From: Burkholderiaceae bacterium
Lineage (GTDB): Bacteria > Pseudomonadota > Gammaproteobacteria > Burkholderiales > Burkholderiaceae_C
Assembly (NCBI GenBank): GCA_017848435.1
Contig: JAFEHU010000056.1
Location: 62,001 to 126,000 of the forward strand
DNA length: 64,000 nucleotides
Direction: 5' to 3'
The position numbers and the translations under genes were made by a program. The notes beneath the pieces were generated by a model, which saw only the letters and a list, made by a program, of their open reading frames with translations, was not told the DNA's origin and made no database searches. The first letter of the stretch is position 1, and every line of letters starts with the position of its first letter. This document shows, piece after piece, positions 10,141-19,572 of the stretch.

Positions 10141-11205
10141 TCAAACGCGGTGGGCCTGCGTCAGGCTGCCCAGCCTCAGCAGCAACTGCGGCGCGATTTT
10201 GGACAAGGCCAACACCTCGTCGGCGGCACCGGCCGCAATCGCTTCACGCGGCATGCCAAACACCACACAGCTCTCTTCGTTCTGCACGTAGTTGTAAGCC
10301 CCTGCCTCCCGCATTTCGCGCATGCCGACGGCGCCGTCAGCCCCCATGCCGGTGAGCATGACGCCCATGGCATTCGGTCCGACCTGGCGTGCAACCGAGC
10401 GGAACAACACCTCCACCGACGGTTTGTGCCGGTTCACCGACTCGCCATCGCTGATCTCGGCCACGTAATTGGCGCCACTGCGCGCCACGCTCAGGTGTTT
10501 CCCCCCCGGCGCGATGTAGGCATGCCCCTGCAGGATGCGCTCACCATGTACAGCCTCCTTCACACGCACCTGGCACAGGCTGTTCAGGCGCGATGCAAAG
10601 CTGGCAGTGAACCCCGGAGGCATGTGCTGCGTGATGACGATCCCCGGGCAATCCGGTGGCAGCACCATCAACAGTTCACGGATGGCCTCGGTGCCGCCGG
10701 TGGAAGCGCCAATGGCGATCAGTTTCTCCGTCCCATGGCGCGGGGTGGTGTGCGTGCCCGCCGGTTTCGGCGCAGTCACCACAGGCGCCAGCTTCCGGTC
10801 CACCTTGGCCTGGGCGGCAGCGCGAATTTTGTATGTGATCTCGCGCGCAGCCTCGTCCAGCCCGGTCTTCACACCCAAACGCGGTTTGGGCACAAAGTCC
10901 ACCGCACCCAGCTCCAGCGCCCGCATGGTGACTTCGGCGCCACGCTCGGTCAACGTGGAAATCATGACCACCGGCATCGGCCGCAGGCGCATCAGTTTTT
11001 CCAGAAAATCAAGCCCGTCCATGCGTGGCATCTCGATGTCCAGCGTCAGCACGTCGGGATTCAACTCACGGATCAGCTCCCTCGCCATGTAGGGATCGGC
11101 AGCCGTGGCCACCACCTGCATGTCCTTTTCGTTGTTGATGATTTCGGTCAACACACTGCGCACCAGTGCAGAGTCGTCCACAACAATCACACGGATGGTC
11201 ATCAC
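10141..11205 (-). CDS. cheB: Chemotaxis receptor methylesterase/deamidase CheB
   Basis: 354 residues. The N-terminal receiver has the acidic pair in VVDDSALVR and phosphoacceptor Asp56 in TLDIEMP. The C-terminal CheB methylesterase domain has the catalytic Ser in [11 protein letters not shown], His in [16 protein letters not shown] and Asp in [10 protein letters not shown]. It removes methyl groups from receptors when phosphorylated by CheA. Last gene of the che operon, 6 bp after cheD. Two tandem ATG codons (11205, 11202) are both possible starts. Confidence 0.97.
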   Translation of the reverse strand: MMTIRVIVVDDSALVRSVLTEIINNEKDMQVVATAADPYMARELIRELNPDVLTLDIEMPRMDGLDFLEKLMRLRPMPVVMISTLTERGAEVTMRALELGAVDFVPKPRLGVKTGLDEAAREITYKIRAAAQAKVDRKLAPVVTAPKPAGTHTTPRHGTEKLIAIGASTGGTEAIRELLMVLPPDCPGIVITQHMPPGFTASFASRLNSLCQVRVKEAVHGERILQGHAYIAPGGKHLSVARSGANYVAEISDGESVNRHKPSVEVLFRSVARQVGPNAMGVMLTGMGADGAVGMREMREAGAYNYVQNEESCVVFGMPREAIAAGAADEVLALSKIAPQLLLRLGSLTQAHRV

Positions 11206-11211
11206 AGTGTC

Positions 11212-11856
11212 CTAGAACAGTTCGATGTCGCCGGTTTTCGGCGCCAGCATCAGTTGTTTGCGATAGCGCGATTCCTGCTGCTGCAGCTCGTTGACGCTGG
11301 CTGGCGCCAGCCGCTTGCACAGCACTTTCCCGCTGTCGGGAAAAAGACAGACTTTTCTCGGGTAGACGTCCAGCACATCGCGCCCCAGGATGGGAATGTG
11401 CTCGCGGGCCAGAAATGACTCGACAAAGGCCACGTTCTTTTCCCCAATCTGGGTCGATGCCAGGCTTTTCATCACCTGCCCGCCACCAAAAATCTTGGCC
11501 TCCAGCGATTCACGCCGCACCCCGCGCTTGAGCAACTCGTTGATCAGCAGTTCCATCGCGAACACACCAAAACGGCCACTCTCGTTGCCATTGCTGTCTC
11601 CGTCGGGCAACATGAAATGGTTCAGGCCACCCACACCCGTGTGCCGGTCGTACAGACAGGCGGCGACACACGACCCCAACGTGGTCAACACCACGATCGG
11701 CTCGCTGGACACAAAGTACTCCCCCGGCAGCACCTTGACAGCCGGACGCTTGAACGCGTGTTCCAGGTAGAAGAACGAGGCCTGGTGGTCTTTGCGCGGC
11801 AGCCGGCGCAACGCCACCAGTTCCGGCGGATCGGTAGCCATCGCGAGTCCCATCAC
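11212..11856 (-). CDS. cheD: Chemoreceptor glutamine deamidase CheD
   Basis: About 214 residues. The CheD core shows the catalytic Cys in VVLTTLGSCVAACLYD and the His in GGLNHFMLPDG, followed by FAMELLINELLKRG. CheD deamidates receptor glutamines and in some species stimulates CheC. The start is ambiguous: GTG 11856 overlaps the cheR stop by 4 nt, ATG 11853 makes TGATG, and ATG 11841 is further in. The long N-terminal segment before the conserved domain is common in beta- and gammaproteobacterial CheD. Confidence 0.95.
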   Translation of the reverse strand: MMGLAMATDPPELVALRRLPRKDHQASFFYLEHAFKRPAVKVLPGEYFVSSEPIVVLTTLGSCVAACLYDRHTGVGGLNHFMLPDGDSNGNESGRFGVFAMELLINELLKRGVRRESLEAKIFGGGQVMKSLASTQIGEKNVAFVESFLAREHIPILGRDVLDVYPRKVCLFPDSGKVLCKRLAPASVNELQQQESRYRKQLMLAPKTGDIELF

Positions 11857-12734
11857 GTTCCACTGCGAACGTAGACCGTCTTGCCGGTCAGGTGGAACAG
11901 GTCGCGGTGGTCACCAAAGTTTTCTGAGTGGCCAACCATCAACAATCCGCCTGGCTTCAGGCAGGCGTACAGGCCTTCCAGCACCCGGCGCTGGGTCGGG
12001 CGGTCAAAGTAAATCATGACGTTGCGACAGAAAATGATGTCGTATGGCTCCATGCGCCAGTCATTGGTCAGCAGATTGAACGGCCGAAACGTGACCATGG
12101 CGCGCAGTTCTGGCTTGACCCTGACTTTTCCTGCATTGGAGCCACTTCCCTTGAGAAAAAAGCGACGCAAGCGCGCTTCTGACAGAGCTGCGACCGACTC
12201 CAGGCTGTACACCCCACGTTCGGCAGTGGCGAGCACATCGGTGTCCACATCGCTGGCATGCACCACGGCACTGGTGCTGCCAACCCGCGCTTCGGTGGCG
12301 GTCATGGCAATCGAGTAGGGCTCTTCGCCGGTAGACGCCGCGCAGCACCAGATACGGGGCACATCGCCAGAGCGGATGTGCCGAAGCCGCTCGGCCAACA
12401 CGTCAAAATGGTGGGCCTCGCGGTAGAACGAGGTCAGGTTGGTGGTCAGGCTGTTGACAAACTCCTGCCAATCGGTGTCGCTGCCCGACTGAACGCCATC
12501 CAGGTAACTGCGAAAGGTCAGATGCCCCCGTTCGCGCAGGCGCCGCGACAAGCGGCTATACACCATGTTCTGCTTGCTGGGATGCAGGTCGATGCCCACG
12601 CGTTCGTGAATCAGGCGACGCACCCGCTCAAAATCGGCTTGGTTGAACTCCAAATCCCGGTCAAACGGCTGCGGCTCAGAGAGCGGTACCGTCGGGCGGT
12701 TGCTGGTGCGGATCGGTGTATTGCTCAGTGCCAT
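11853..12734 (-). CDS. cheR: Chemoreceptor methyltransferase CheR
   Basis: 293 residues. The N-terminal helical domain (FERVRRLIHERVGIDLHPSK) is followed by an SAM-dependent methyltransferase domain with the glycine-poor AdoMet loop WCCAASTGEEPYSIAM and the conserved IIFCRNVMIYFD. It methylates glutamates on the two receptors in this operon and probably others. 32 bp after the receptor gene, translationally coupled to cheD. Confidence 0.97.
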   Translation of the reverse strand: MALSNTPIRTSNRPTVPLSEPQPFDRDLEFNQADFERVRRLIHERVGIDLHPSKQNMVYSRLSRRLRERGHLTFRSYLDGVQSGSDTDWQEFVNSLTTNLTSFYREAHHFDVLAERLRHIRSGDVPRIWCCAASTGEEPYSIAMTATEARVGSTSAVVHASDVDTDVLATAERGVYSLESVAALSEARLRRFFLKGSGSNAGKVRVKPELRAMVTFRPFNLLTNDWRMEPYDIIFCRNVMIYFDRPTQRRVLEGLYACLKPGGLLMVGHSENFGDHRDLFHLTGKTVYVRSGT

Positions 12735-12766
12735 TGTGCAAGGTTTGTCCGGGTGAGGTATGGCAG

Positions 12767-14323
12767 TCAGGCGGGTGCGGCCATTCGGAAGGTCGACATG
12801 GCCGACACCAGATGGGCTGCTTGGTCTTTCAGGCTGTGGGCAGCAGCAGCGGCCTCTTCCACCAGTGCCGCGTTTTGCTGGGTCATGCGGTCCAACTCGC
12901 CTATGGCGTCGTTCACCTCGCCTATGCTGCCGGTCTGCTGCTGGGCGACTGTACTGATCTCCGAAATGGCCACAGTCACGTTCTGAACGCTGCGGACAAT
13001 GTCCTGAATCGCTCGGCCCGCTTCTTGCGCGAGCCGGGAACCGGTGTCAACCTTGTCCACGCTCACCCCGATCAGGGCCTTGATTTCCCTGGCGGCGTCG
13101 GCAGAACGGATGGCCAGGCTGCGCACCTCGCCCGCCACCACCGCAAAGCCTCTGCCCTGCTCACCGGCACGGGCGGCTTCGACTGCGGCATTCAATGCAA
13201 GGATATTGGTCTGGAAAGCGATGCCGTCTATCAATGCGGTGATCTCGGCAATGCGGGTTGCGCTGGCGTTGATCTCCCCCATCGTGGCGGTGACCTTGGC
13301 CACCACCACCCCTCCCCGCTCGGCCACCTCCACAGCAGATGCTGCGAGCTGGTTGGCAGTGGCTGCAGACCCGGCCGACTTGCGCATGGTCTGTGCGAGT
13401 CGGTCCACATTGACGGCGGCCTCCTGCAAGCTGCCTGCCGTGCGTTCGGTGCGTGAGCTCAGGTCCTGGTTGCCGGTGGCAATCTGTTCGGTGGCCACAC
13501 TGACGCTCTCAGAACCGGAGCGAATGCCGGAAACCACCTCACGCAACCGCTGCTGCATCTGGGACAACGCACCCTGGAGTTCGCCCAGTTCGTCGTTCCG
13601 GCTCACGCGGATGGTGGTGATCAGGTCACCGTCTGCGATGCCCTTGGCCGTCTGGATGGCCTGTCGAACCGGCGTCAGCACCCCCTGCGCGACCACCCAC
13701 GACATACAGCCTGCCAGCAGCACCGCCACACCACAAAGTGCGATCAACCAGCCCTTGGACTGCTGAATTTGCGCTTCAGCGTCTGCGGCGTGGGCAGTGG
13801 CCTGTGTCTCGGTGTGGGCCACTACCGCCTCGATGGTCTTCAGGTACGCATCGGCCTCGGGCATCATTTGCCGTTCGATGGCGGCTTGGGCGGCAGCCAG
13901 GTTGTCGGGCTGACCCAGTTGTTCGATGATCGCTGCACGGACAGACAGGTAGGTCTGGCGCGACGACGCCACCTTGGCCATCAGCGTGGTTTCGGTGGGT
14001 GTGGTCAGTCGCTTTTCCAGTTGCTTCTGCAGCTCGGAGATGCGGGCAGATGTCTGCTTCATTGAACCGTTCACGAATGTGGCCAGTGCTGGCGGGCTGC
14101 CAGCCTTGGCCAGCAACACAGCCCGCTGAACATTCATGCGGGTTTGGTGCGCCCATTCTGTGGCCATGCCTTGCGACGCCAGTGACGCGGCTTCGTTCAG
14201 CCGCAATGCGGTGATGCCCTGCAACTGGGCCACCGCCAGGAAACCTGTGGCCATTTGCAGCAACAGCAGCACACCAAAGGCCAAGGCCAGCTTGCCGCGA
14301 AGGCGAAGTTTTGGGAATGCCAC
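12767..14323 (-). CDS. Methyl-accepting chemotaxis protein, 4-helix-bundle sensor
   Basis: 518 residues from GTG 14323, which lies 2 bp after the cheW stop with an AAGGG site just upstream. The longer in-frame reading back to 14584 runs antiparallel to nothing useful and overlaps cheW with low-complexity sequence, so I reject it. TM1 (LALAFGVLLLLQMATGFLAV), a roughly 150-residue helical periplasmic sensor, TM2 (LIALCGVAVLLAGCMSWVVA), HAMP, then the signalling hairpin tip [20 protein letters not shown]. It ends in MAAPA with no CheR-tethering pentapeptide. Ligand unknown. Confidence 0.95.
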   Translation of the reverse strand: MAFPKLRLRGKLALAFGVLLLLQMATGFLAVAQLQGITALRLNEAASLASQGMATEWAHQTRMNVQRAVLLAKAGSPPALATFVNGSMKQTSARISELQKQLEKRLTTPTETTLMAKVASSRQTYLSVRAAIIEQLGQPDNLAAAQAAIERQMMPEADAYLKTIEAVVAHTETQATAHAADAEAQIQQSKGWLIALCGVAVLLAGCMSWVVAQGVLTPVRQAIQTAKGIADGDLITTIRVSRNDELGELQGALSQMQQRLREVVSGIRSGSESVSVATEQIATGNQDLSSRTERTAGSLQEAAVNVDRLAQTMRKSAGSAATANQLAASAVEVAERGGVVVAKVTATMGEINASATRIAEITALIDGIAFQTNILALNAAVEAARAGEQGRGFAVVAGEVRSLAIRSADAAREIKALIGVSVDKVDTGSRLAQEAGRAIQDIVRSVQNVTVAISEISTVAQQQTGSIGEVNDAIGELDRMTQQNAALVEEAAAAAHSLKDQAAHLVSAMSTFRMAAPA

Positions 14324-14325
14324 GG

Positions 14326-14835
14326 TCAGAGCCCTTGCGACAGGCCGATTTCGGCGCCGCCCAACATGGATTCGATGTCCACCAGGATCAGCATCCGGTC
14401 GCCCAGGCTGGCAATGCCCGTGATGAAGCCGGTGTCGCTGGCGGAGAGTTCTGGTGGTGGCTGGATGTGGCTGCTGTCGAGGTCGATCACATCCGACACC
14501 GAATCCACCACCGCGCCGACCACCCGGCCACACACGTTGAGCACCACCACCACCGTGACTTCGGTGTATTCGGCGGTGTCGCAACCGAGTTTGACCCGCA
14601 GGTCGATGATCGGCACGATCACACCGCGCAGGTTTACCACGCCTTTGACAAACGACGGTGCGTTGGCAATGCGCGTCGGTGGCTCGTAGGAACGGATCTC
14701 CTGCACCTTCTGGATGTCAATGCCGTACTCTTCGGCACCGACACGGTAAGTCAGGTATTCCCCGGGGCGTGAACGGTGGTCCTGGCGCTCGGCCATTTGG
14801 CGCGCCAGCTGGGCGCCTTCGTTGATCATGTCCAT
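14326..14835 (-). CDS. cheW: Chemotaxis coupling protein CheW
   Basis: 169 residues with one CheW/SH3-like domain: YLTYRVGAEEYGIDIQKVQE, then NAPSFVKGVVNLRGVIVPII and the later DSVSDVIDLDSSHIQPPP. It links receptors to CheA. It lies between the two receptor genes of this operon, an arrangement that suggests co-supply of the signalling array. Confidence 0.97.
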   Translation of the reverse strand: MDMINEGAQLARQMAERQDHRSRPGEYLTYRVGAEEYGIDIQKVQEIRSYEPPTRIANAPSFVKGVVNLRGVIVPIIDLRVKLGCDTAEYTEVTVVVVLNVCGRVVGAVVDSVSDVIDLDSSHIQPPPELSASDTGFITGIASLGDRMLILVDIESMLGGAEIGLSQGL

Positions 14836-14874
14836 GGTGTGCGTCCTTGGTAGCGACAGGCTGTAAAGAAAGAA

Positions 14875-16608
14875 TCAGAACTGGGTCCAGTCGTCGTCGG
14901 CAACCGACGCAACTGGGGACTTGGCATGGAGCACGGGGGCTGGCAATGCCGCCCGCACCTGTGTGGACGGTGCCGGCTTCTTGGCGGGTGTCTGGTTGTG
15001 CGCCACACGGGCTGCAGGTGTTTGCGCAACCGCAAAACCACCCGCCACATCACCGCTGATCTTGAACTGCTGCACCGAACCGACCAGCTCCCCCGCACGC
15101 GACTTGAGGCTACCAGCCGCTGCCGCCAGCTCTTCCACCAGTGCGGCGTTCTGTTGCGTGACCTGGTCCAGCTGCGTGACCGCCTGGCCGACCTGGGCAA
15201 TGCCCTGGGTCTGCTCCTGTGCGGCGGAACTGATCTCGCCAATCATGTCGCTGACCCGTTTGACCTGCGCCACGATGTCACCCATGGTGCGACCGGCATC
15301 GGCCACCAGCTTGCTGCCGCCTTCCACCTTGCTGACGCTTTCACCAATCAACCCCTTGATTTCGCGGGCGGCTTCGGCGCTGCGCTGGGCCAGGCTGCGC
15401 ACCTCGCCCGCCACCACCGCAAAGCCACGGCCCTGCTCGCCAGCCCGGGCGGCTTCCACCGCCGCATTGAGGGCCAGGATGTTGGTCTGGAAAGCAATGC
15501 CATCGATCACGCCGATGATGTCGCTGATGCGCCGGCTGGACACAGAAATGCCCTCCATGGTGGTGACCACTTCGTCCACCACCCGGCCACCGTCCACCGC
15601 AGCCTGGCTAGCCGCTGTGGCCAACTGCGACGCCTGCCGTGCGGTGTCAGCGGTGTTGCGCACCGTGCCGTTGAGTTGCTCCATCGACGCGGCCGTTTGC
15701 TGCAGGCTGGAGGCCTGCTGCTCGGTACGCTGGGACAGGTCTTCGTTGCCATTGGCGATCTGGCCTGAACCGCTGGCAATCGCGTCGCTGTTGGTACGCA
15801 CCCGGGAAACCAGGCCGCTCAGCGCGTCGGTCATTTTGCCGAGCGCCACCAGCAGTTGGCCGGGTTCATCGCGGCTGCCAACAGGCACTTTGGTACTCAG
15901 GTCACCACTGGCCAGCGTCTCGGCGACTGTGACGGCCTGGGCAATCGGACGGGTGATGCTCAGCGTCAATAACCAGGCGGCGGCAATACCAAACAACACG
16001 GCCAAAGCAGTAGACGACACCAACACCACTTGCATGCTGTCGTAATTTTTGCGCACGGCGGTGGCAATGTCGGTTGCCTGCTGTTCTTCGTGCTCGGAGA
16101 GTTGCCGCACCGACTCGATCCAGCTTTTCTGCGCGGGCAGGGTCTCCTCGGACAGCATGCGGGTTGCATCGGCGGCCTGGTCGTTCTTGGCCAGCCGGCC
16201 CACGTTGTCGGCCAGTGGGCGCGCCGTCTCTTTGCGCTTCTGGATCGTGCCAATCAGCGCCTGCTCACGGGCTGTCGGGTTGGGCATCAGCTGGATCAGC
16301 TTTTTCTCGGCTTCGTCGTAGGCGTTGCGGGCCTCGGTCAGTTCGCGCTGAACCTGGTCACGTTGGCCAGGTCCAGTGAACAAAATGAGGTCCCGAACCG
16401 AGGCGCTGCTGCGGTTGATGGCGCCGTACATGTCGTGGGCCGCGCGGGCATGCTCATGCCGCACGTTGACGATGTCGTCCATGCTCATCTTCAGCTCGGA
16501 CAAACGGTTCAGCGACAGGGCGGACATGCTGACCACCATGGCCAGCATCAGGCCAAAGCCCAGTGCCAGCCGCTGGCCAATCTTGAGGTTTCTGAGAAGA
16601 CTCGTCAT
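14875..16608 (-). CDS. Methyl-accepting chemotaxis protein with CheR-tether motif
   Basis: 577 residues from ATG 16608, preceded by AAAGG; an in-frame ATG at 16647 would lie inside the putative promoter. TM1 ([18 protein letters not shown]), a four-helix periplasmic domain, TM2 ([20 protein letters not shown]), HAMP, and the conserved tip [20 protein letters not shown]. The last residues DDWTQF match the xWxxF pentapeptide that binds CheR in high-abundance receptors, which the partner receptor lacks. An Ala/Pro-rich linker of about 40 residues precedes it. Ligand unknown. Confidence 0.96.
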   Translation of the reverse strand: MTSLLRNLKIGQRLALGFGLMLAMVVSMSALSLNRLSELKMSMDDIVNVRHEHARAAHDMYGAINRSSASVRDLILFTGPGQRDQVQRELTEARNAYDEAEKKLIQLMPNPTAREQALIGTIQKRKETARPLADNVGRLAKNDQAADATRMLSEETLPAQKSWIESVRQLSEHEEQQATDIATAVRKNYDSMQVVLVSSTALAVLFGIAAAWLLTLSITRPIAQAVTVAETLASGDLSTKVPVGSRDEPGQLLVALGKMTDALSGLVSRVRTNSDAIASGSGQIANGNEDLSQRTEQQASSLQQTAASMEQLNGTVRNTADTARQASQLATAASQAAVDGGRVVDEVVTTMEGISVSSRRISDIIGVIDGIAFQTNILALNAAVEAARAGEQGRGFAVVAGEVRSLAQRSAEAAREIKGLIGESVSKVEGGSKLVADAGRTMGDIVAQVKRVSDMIGEISSAAQEQTQGIAQVGQAVTQLDQVTQQNAALVEELAAAAGSLKSRAGELVGSVQQFKISGDVAGGFAVAQTPAARVAHNQTPAKKPAPSTQVRAALPAPVLHAKSPVASVADDDWTQF

Positions 16609-16637
16609 GCGGAAGGACCTTTCTTGGGTTACCCATG

Positions 16638-16665
16638 TTGTCGGCAAAAAATGGCCGAGACTGAG
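16638..16665 (-). promoter_or_regulatory. Candidate FliA (sigma-28) promoter for the receptor gene
   Basis: On the minus strand CTCAG (16661-16665), 15 bp, then GCCGACAA (16638-16645). The FliA consensus is CTAAA-N15-GCCGATAA, so the -10 has one mismatch and the -35 two. It is placed about 30 bp before ATG 16608, with a ribosome site between. Internal to the che operon, it could give extra receptor expression. Confidence 0.5.
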
Positions 16666-16695
16666 TGGTGATTCGGGGTGTTTCTCTGGATGTGC

Positions 16696-18702
16696 TCAGC
16701 GCGCGTCAGGCTGCGCCAAGGCAGACACATCGAGAATCAATGCCACGCGGCCATCGCCCATGATGGTGGCGCCGGAAATGTTCTGTACCTTGCGGTAGTT
16801 GGCTTCCAGGTTCTTGACCACCACCTGTTGCTGGCCAACCAGTTCGTCGACCAGCAGTGCCACACGGTGCCCTTCCGACGCCACCACCACCATGATGGGC
16901 GGACTGGTCACCTCGGCATGGGTACGCTGCACAGCGCATACCGCGTCCAGCGCCACCACCGGCAGCCAGTCGTCACGCACCTTGACAACCTGGCTGGTTC
17001 CAGCGAGTGTCTTGACCACCGCGGTGCTGGCCTGGAAGGACTCGACCACGCAGGCCAGCGGCAGCACATAGATTTCGTCACCCACCCCCACGGTCATGCC
17101 ATCCATGATGGCCAGGGTCAGCGGCAGACGCACCTGGACCCGCATGCCTGCGCCCTTGGCAGAATCCAGCGAAACGCTGCCGCCCAGCGCGAGGATGTTG
17201 CGCTTCACCACGTCCATGCCAACACCGCGGCCAGAGACATCGGTCACCACCTCGGCGGTGGAAAAGCCAGGGGCAAAAATCAGCTGCCAGATATCCTGGT
17301 CGGTCATGTTGTCGGGCAACACCATGCCGTTGTTGCGGGCCTTGGCCAGAATCCGGTCGCGGTCCAGGCCCTTGCCGTCGTCGCGCACCTCGATCAGGAT
17401 CGAGCCGCCCGAGTGCTGGGCCGAGAGCGTGATGCGCCCCTGGGGTGATTTGCCCAATGCGATCCGCTCGTCGGGCAGCTCGATGCCGTGGTCGAGCGAG
17501 TTTCGGATCAAATGGGTCAGCGGGTCGGTGATCTTCTCGATCAGCCCCTTGTCCAGCTCGGTCGCCTCGCCAATGGTTTTCAGTTCCACCTGCTTGCCCA
17601 GCCGACTGGCCAGGTCGCGCAGCATGCGCGGGAAGCGGTTGAAGACCACCGCCATCGGGATCATGCGGATCGACATCACCGCGTCCTGCAGATGCCGGGT
17701 GGTGCGCTCCAGGTCGGCCAGCCCCGACAGCAGCTGTTGGTGCGCCCCCAGCTCCAGCTTCTCGGCCCGCTGTGCCAGCACCGCACGGGTAATGACCAAC
17801 TCGCCCATCAGGTTGATCAACTGGTCTACCTTTTCAACCGGAACCCGGATCGTGGTTTCCACCGCACCCACCTGGGCCTTCTCTGGCGCTGGCGCTACCG
17901 CTGGGGCCGCCGCTGGTGCGGGTGGGACAGGTACGCGTGCCACCGGGGCTTCAAACAGGCCGTAGCCGCATTCGGATTCGCTCTCGGCCCAGGGCGCGAT
18001 CTGCAACTGCTCGCGCGGCACATGGAAACAGCACAGGTCCATCAGTTCGTCGTCGTCGGTGCTGGTCACCAACTTGAACCGCACCGTGTGCTCGTCCTGC
18101 CCCGGCAAGGGCGCCTTGCGCTCCAGGCGACCCAGCCCGCCCACCTCCTTGAACAGGGTCAACAAATCGTCGGCCAGATCAGGCTGTGCCAGCGGTCCGG
18201 CCAGCAAAGTCATGGTGCGCTCGTTCTGAGCGGGGGCTGCAGCGGCACCGCTGGCGGCCGCGCCACTGGGGTGATGGCCATCGGAATCAAAGGTCTGGAT
18301 GGTGTCGATCAGCCCCTGAACATCACCCGGGCTCTCGGTACCACCCTGGTGGCCGGCCAGCATGGCGCGCAAAGCGTCGCCAGAAGCCAGCAACACATCG
18401 ACCATCCGGGTGTTCAGTGCGATCTCGTGACGGCGCAACTTGTCCAGCAGTGTCTCCATCACATGGGTGAGGCTGGTCACGTCCTCAAACCCGAAGGTGG
18501 CGGCGCCGCCCTTGATCGAATGGGCGCAACGGAACACCGCGTTGAGGGCTTCGTCGTCCGGGGCATCGACCTGCATGTCCAGCAGCAACTGCTCCATGCC
18601 CGCCAGGCTTTCCCCCGCTTCTTCAAAGAAGACCTGGTAGAACTGGGTCAGATCGAAGTTCTGGTTGTTGCCGCTCTGGTCGGTAAGGTTGGTTTCAGTC
18701 AT
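16696..18702 (-). CDS. cheA: Chemotaxis histidine kinase CheA
   Basis: 668 residues. The HPt domain has phospho-His61 in RCAHSIKGGAATFGF. A variable linker and a P2-like alpha/beta segment (about residues 165-245) follow. The dimerisation domain starts at TTIRVPVEKVDQLINLMGEL. The HATPase has the N box HLIRNSLDHGIELPDE and the G boxes VRDDGKGLDRDRI and FSTAEVVTDVSGRGVGMD. The C-terminal CheW-like domain couples to receptors. It phosphorylates CheY and CheB. 14 bp after cheY. Confidence 0.97.
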   Translation of the reverse strand: MTETNLTDQSGNNQNFDLTQFYQVFFEEAGESLAGMEQLLLDMQVDAPDDEALNAVFRCAHSIKGGAATFGFEDVTSLTHVMETLLDKLRRHEIALNTRMVDVLLASGDALRAMLAGHQGGTESPGDVQGLIDTIQTFDSDGHHPSGAAASGAAAAPAQNERTMTLLAGPLAQPDLADDLLTLFKEVGGLGRLERKAPLPGQDEHTVRFKLVTSTDDDELMDLCCFHVPREQLQIAPWAESESECGYGLFEAPVARVPVPPAPAAAPAVAPAPEKAQVGAVETTIRVPVEKVDQLINLMGELVITRAVLAQRAEKLELGAHQQLLSGLADLERTTRHLQDAVMSIRMIPMAVVFNRFPRMLRDLASRLGKQVELKTIGEATELDKGLIEKITDPLTHLIRNSLDHGIELPDERIALGKSPQGRITLSAQHSGGSILIEVRDDGKGLDRDRILAKARNNGMVLPDNMTDQDIWQLIFAPGFSTAEVVTDVSGRGVGMDVVKRNILALGGSVSLDSAKGAGMRVQVRLPLTLAIMDGMTVGVGDEIYVLPLACVVESFQASTAVVKTLAGTSQVVKVRDDWLPVVALDAVCAVQRTHAEVTSPPIMVVVASEGHRVALLVDELVGQQQVVVKNLEANYRKVQNISGATIMGDGRVALILDVSALAQPDAR

Positions 18703-18716
18703 GGGCGGTTCACAGG

Positions 18717-19079
18717 TCAGACAACAACTTTGCGCACCACTTCGATCAGACGGGCGGGGTCGAACGGCTTCACCAGCCAGCCGGTGGCGCCGGCGGCGCG
18801 GCCGGCTTGCTTCATGTCGTCACCGGACTCGGTGGTCAGGATCAGGATCGGCACCTGCCGGTGCTGACCCTGCGCGCGCAGCGATCGGGTGAGCGTCAGC
18901 CCATCCATGCGCGGCATGTTCTGGTCGGTCAGCACGAGGTCGACGGTGCTGTGGCGAAGCTTGTCCAGCGCGTCCAGGCCGTCCACCGCCTCAATCACCT
19001 TGTAGCCAGCGCCCTCCAGCGTGAAGGTGACCATTTGTCGCATGGAAGCCGAGTCGTCAACGGCAAGGATTGAGGGCAT
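18717..19079 (-). CDS. cheY: Chemotaxis response regulator CheY
   Basis: 120 residues, a single receiver domain. It has the acidic pair in AVDDSASMR, phosphoacceptor Asp52 in LTDQNMPRMDG, the Thr in LTTES and Lys in LVKPFDP. No output domain, so it acts as the diffusible signal to FliM of the adjacent flagellar operon. 27 bp after the small CheZ-like gene. Confidence 0.95.
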   Translation of the reverse strand: MPSILAVDDSASMRQMVTFTLEGAGYKVIEAVDGLDALDKLRHSTVDLVLTDQNMPRMDGLTLTRSLRAQGQHRQVPILILTTESGDDMKQAGRAAGATGWLVKPFDPARLIEVVRKVVV

Positions 19080-19106
19080 GGGTGGCTGCTCCGAATAGGC
19101 TGAAAA

Positions 19107-19544
19107 TTAGAAGAAATCAATGCTGCCGGCACGCACATCGGCCTGCTCAACCGGGCGTGGCGGCACCACGGCCAGCCCTGTGTGGGACAGCAAGCCCAGG
19201 TAAGGCGTTGTGTCAGCGGGCAAGGTGGCTGCAATACATTTCAGACGGGACTGGGCATGGGCCAACTTCTGCTGGGCCATGTCCTCGAACTGCAAGGCCA
19301 CGGCAGCGTCGGCCAGAGCCTGGCGCAAGGCGGGCTGGGCACCACCCAGGGGGTCGGTTTCCAGCCGGTTCACCAGCTGCGAGGCCTGCGCAAAAGCCGT
19401 AAACAGGCGGTGCGAGGCATTGCCGAGCAAAGTCTCCAGTGCCGCCAGTTCGGCAGACACCGCCAGCAGCCCGGCAGCGGCTGCTGGGTTGGTCGGGTAG
19501 TCGGTGGCTGAACCACACGGGATGGTGCGCATCGGGTGTTCCAT
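19107..19544 (-). CDS. Small CheZ-like protein with DxxxQ motif, first gene of the che operon
   Basis: 145 residues from ATG 19544, mostly helical. Near the C-terminal half, ALQFEDMAQQKLAH places Asp88 and Gln92 in the DxxxQ spacing used by CheZ to dephosphorylate CheY-P (E. coli CheZ DLTGQ). It ends in the hydrophobic tail GSIDFF, which could be a CheY-binding peptide. It is shorter than classical CheZ (about 210 residues). Immediately upstream of cheY and cheA. Start: the frame is open to 19763, but the FliA promoter at 19573-19600 puts the likely transcription start near 19566, leaving ATG 19544 or 19532. Function is inferred, not established. Confidence 0.7.
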   Translation of the reverse strand: MEHPMRTIPCGSATDYPTNPAAAAGLLAVSAELAALETLLGNASHRLFTAFAQASQLVNRLETDPLGGAQPALRQALADAAVALQFEDMAQQKLAHAQSRLKCIAATLPADTTPYLGLLSHTGLAVVPPRPVEQADVRAGSIDFF

Positions 19545-19572
19545 GGGCGCGGGCTTGTTGCCCGCCCTCCAG

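Noticed and set aside
14324-14584. 85-residue N-terminal extension of the receptor at 12767
   Set aside because: It overlaps the whole end of cheW in another frame, is Arg/Gly/His-rich nonsense, and a ribosome site with GTG 14323 directly precedes the first membrane helix.
16678-17448. Long plus-strand open frames across cheA and other minus-strand genes
   Set aside because: His/Gln/Arg-rich compositions typical of antisense frames in GC-rich DNA; no motifs, and the opposite strand encodes clear families.
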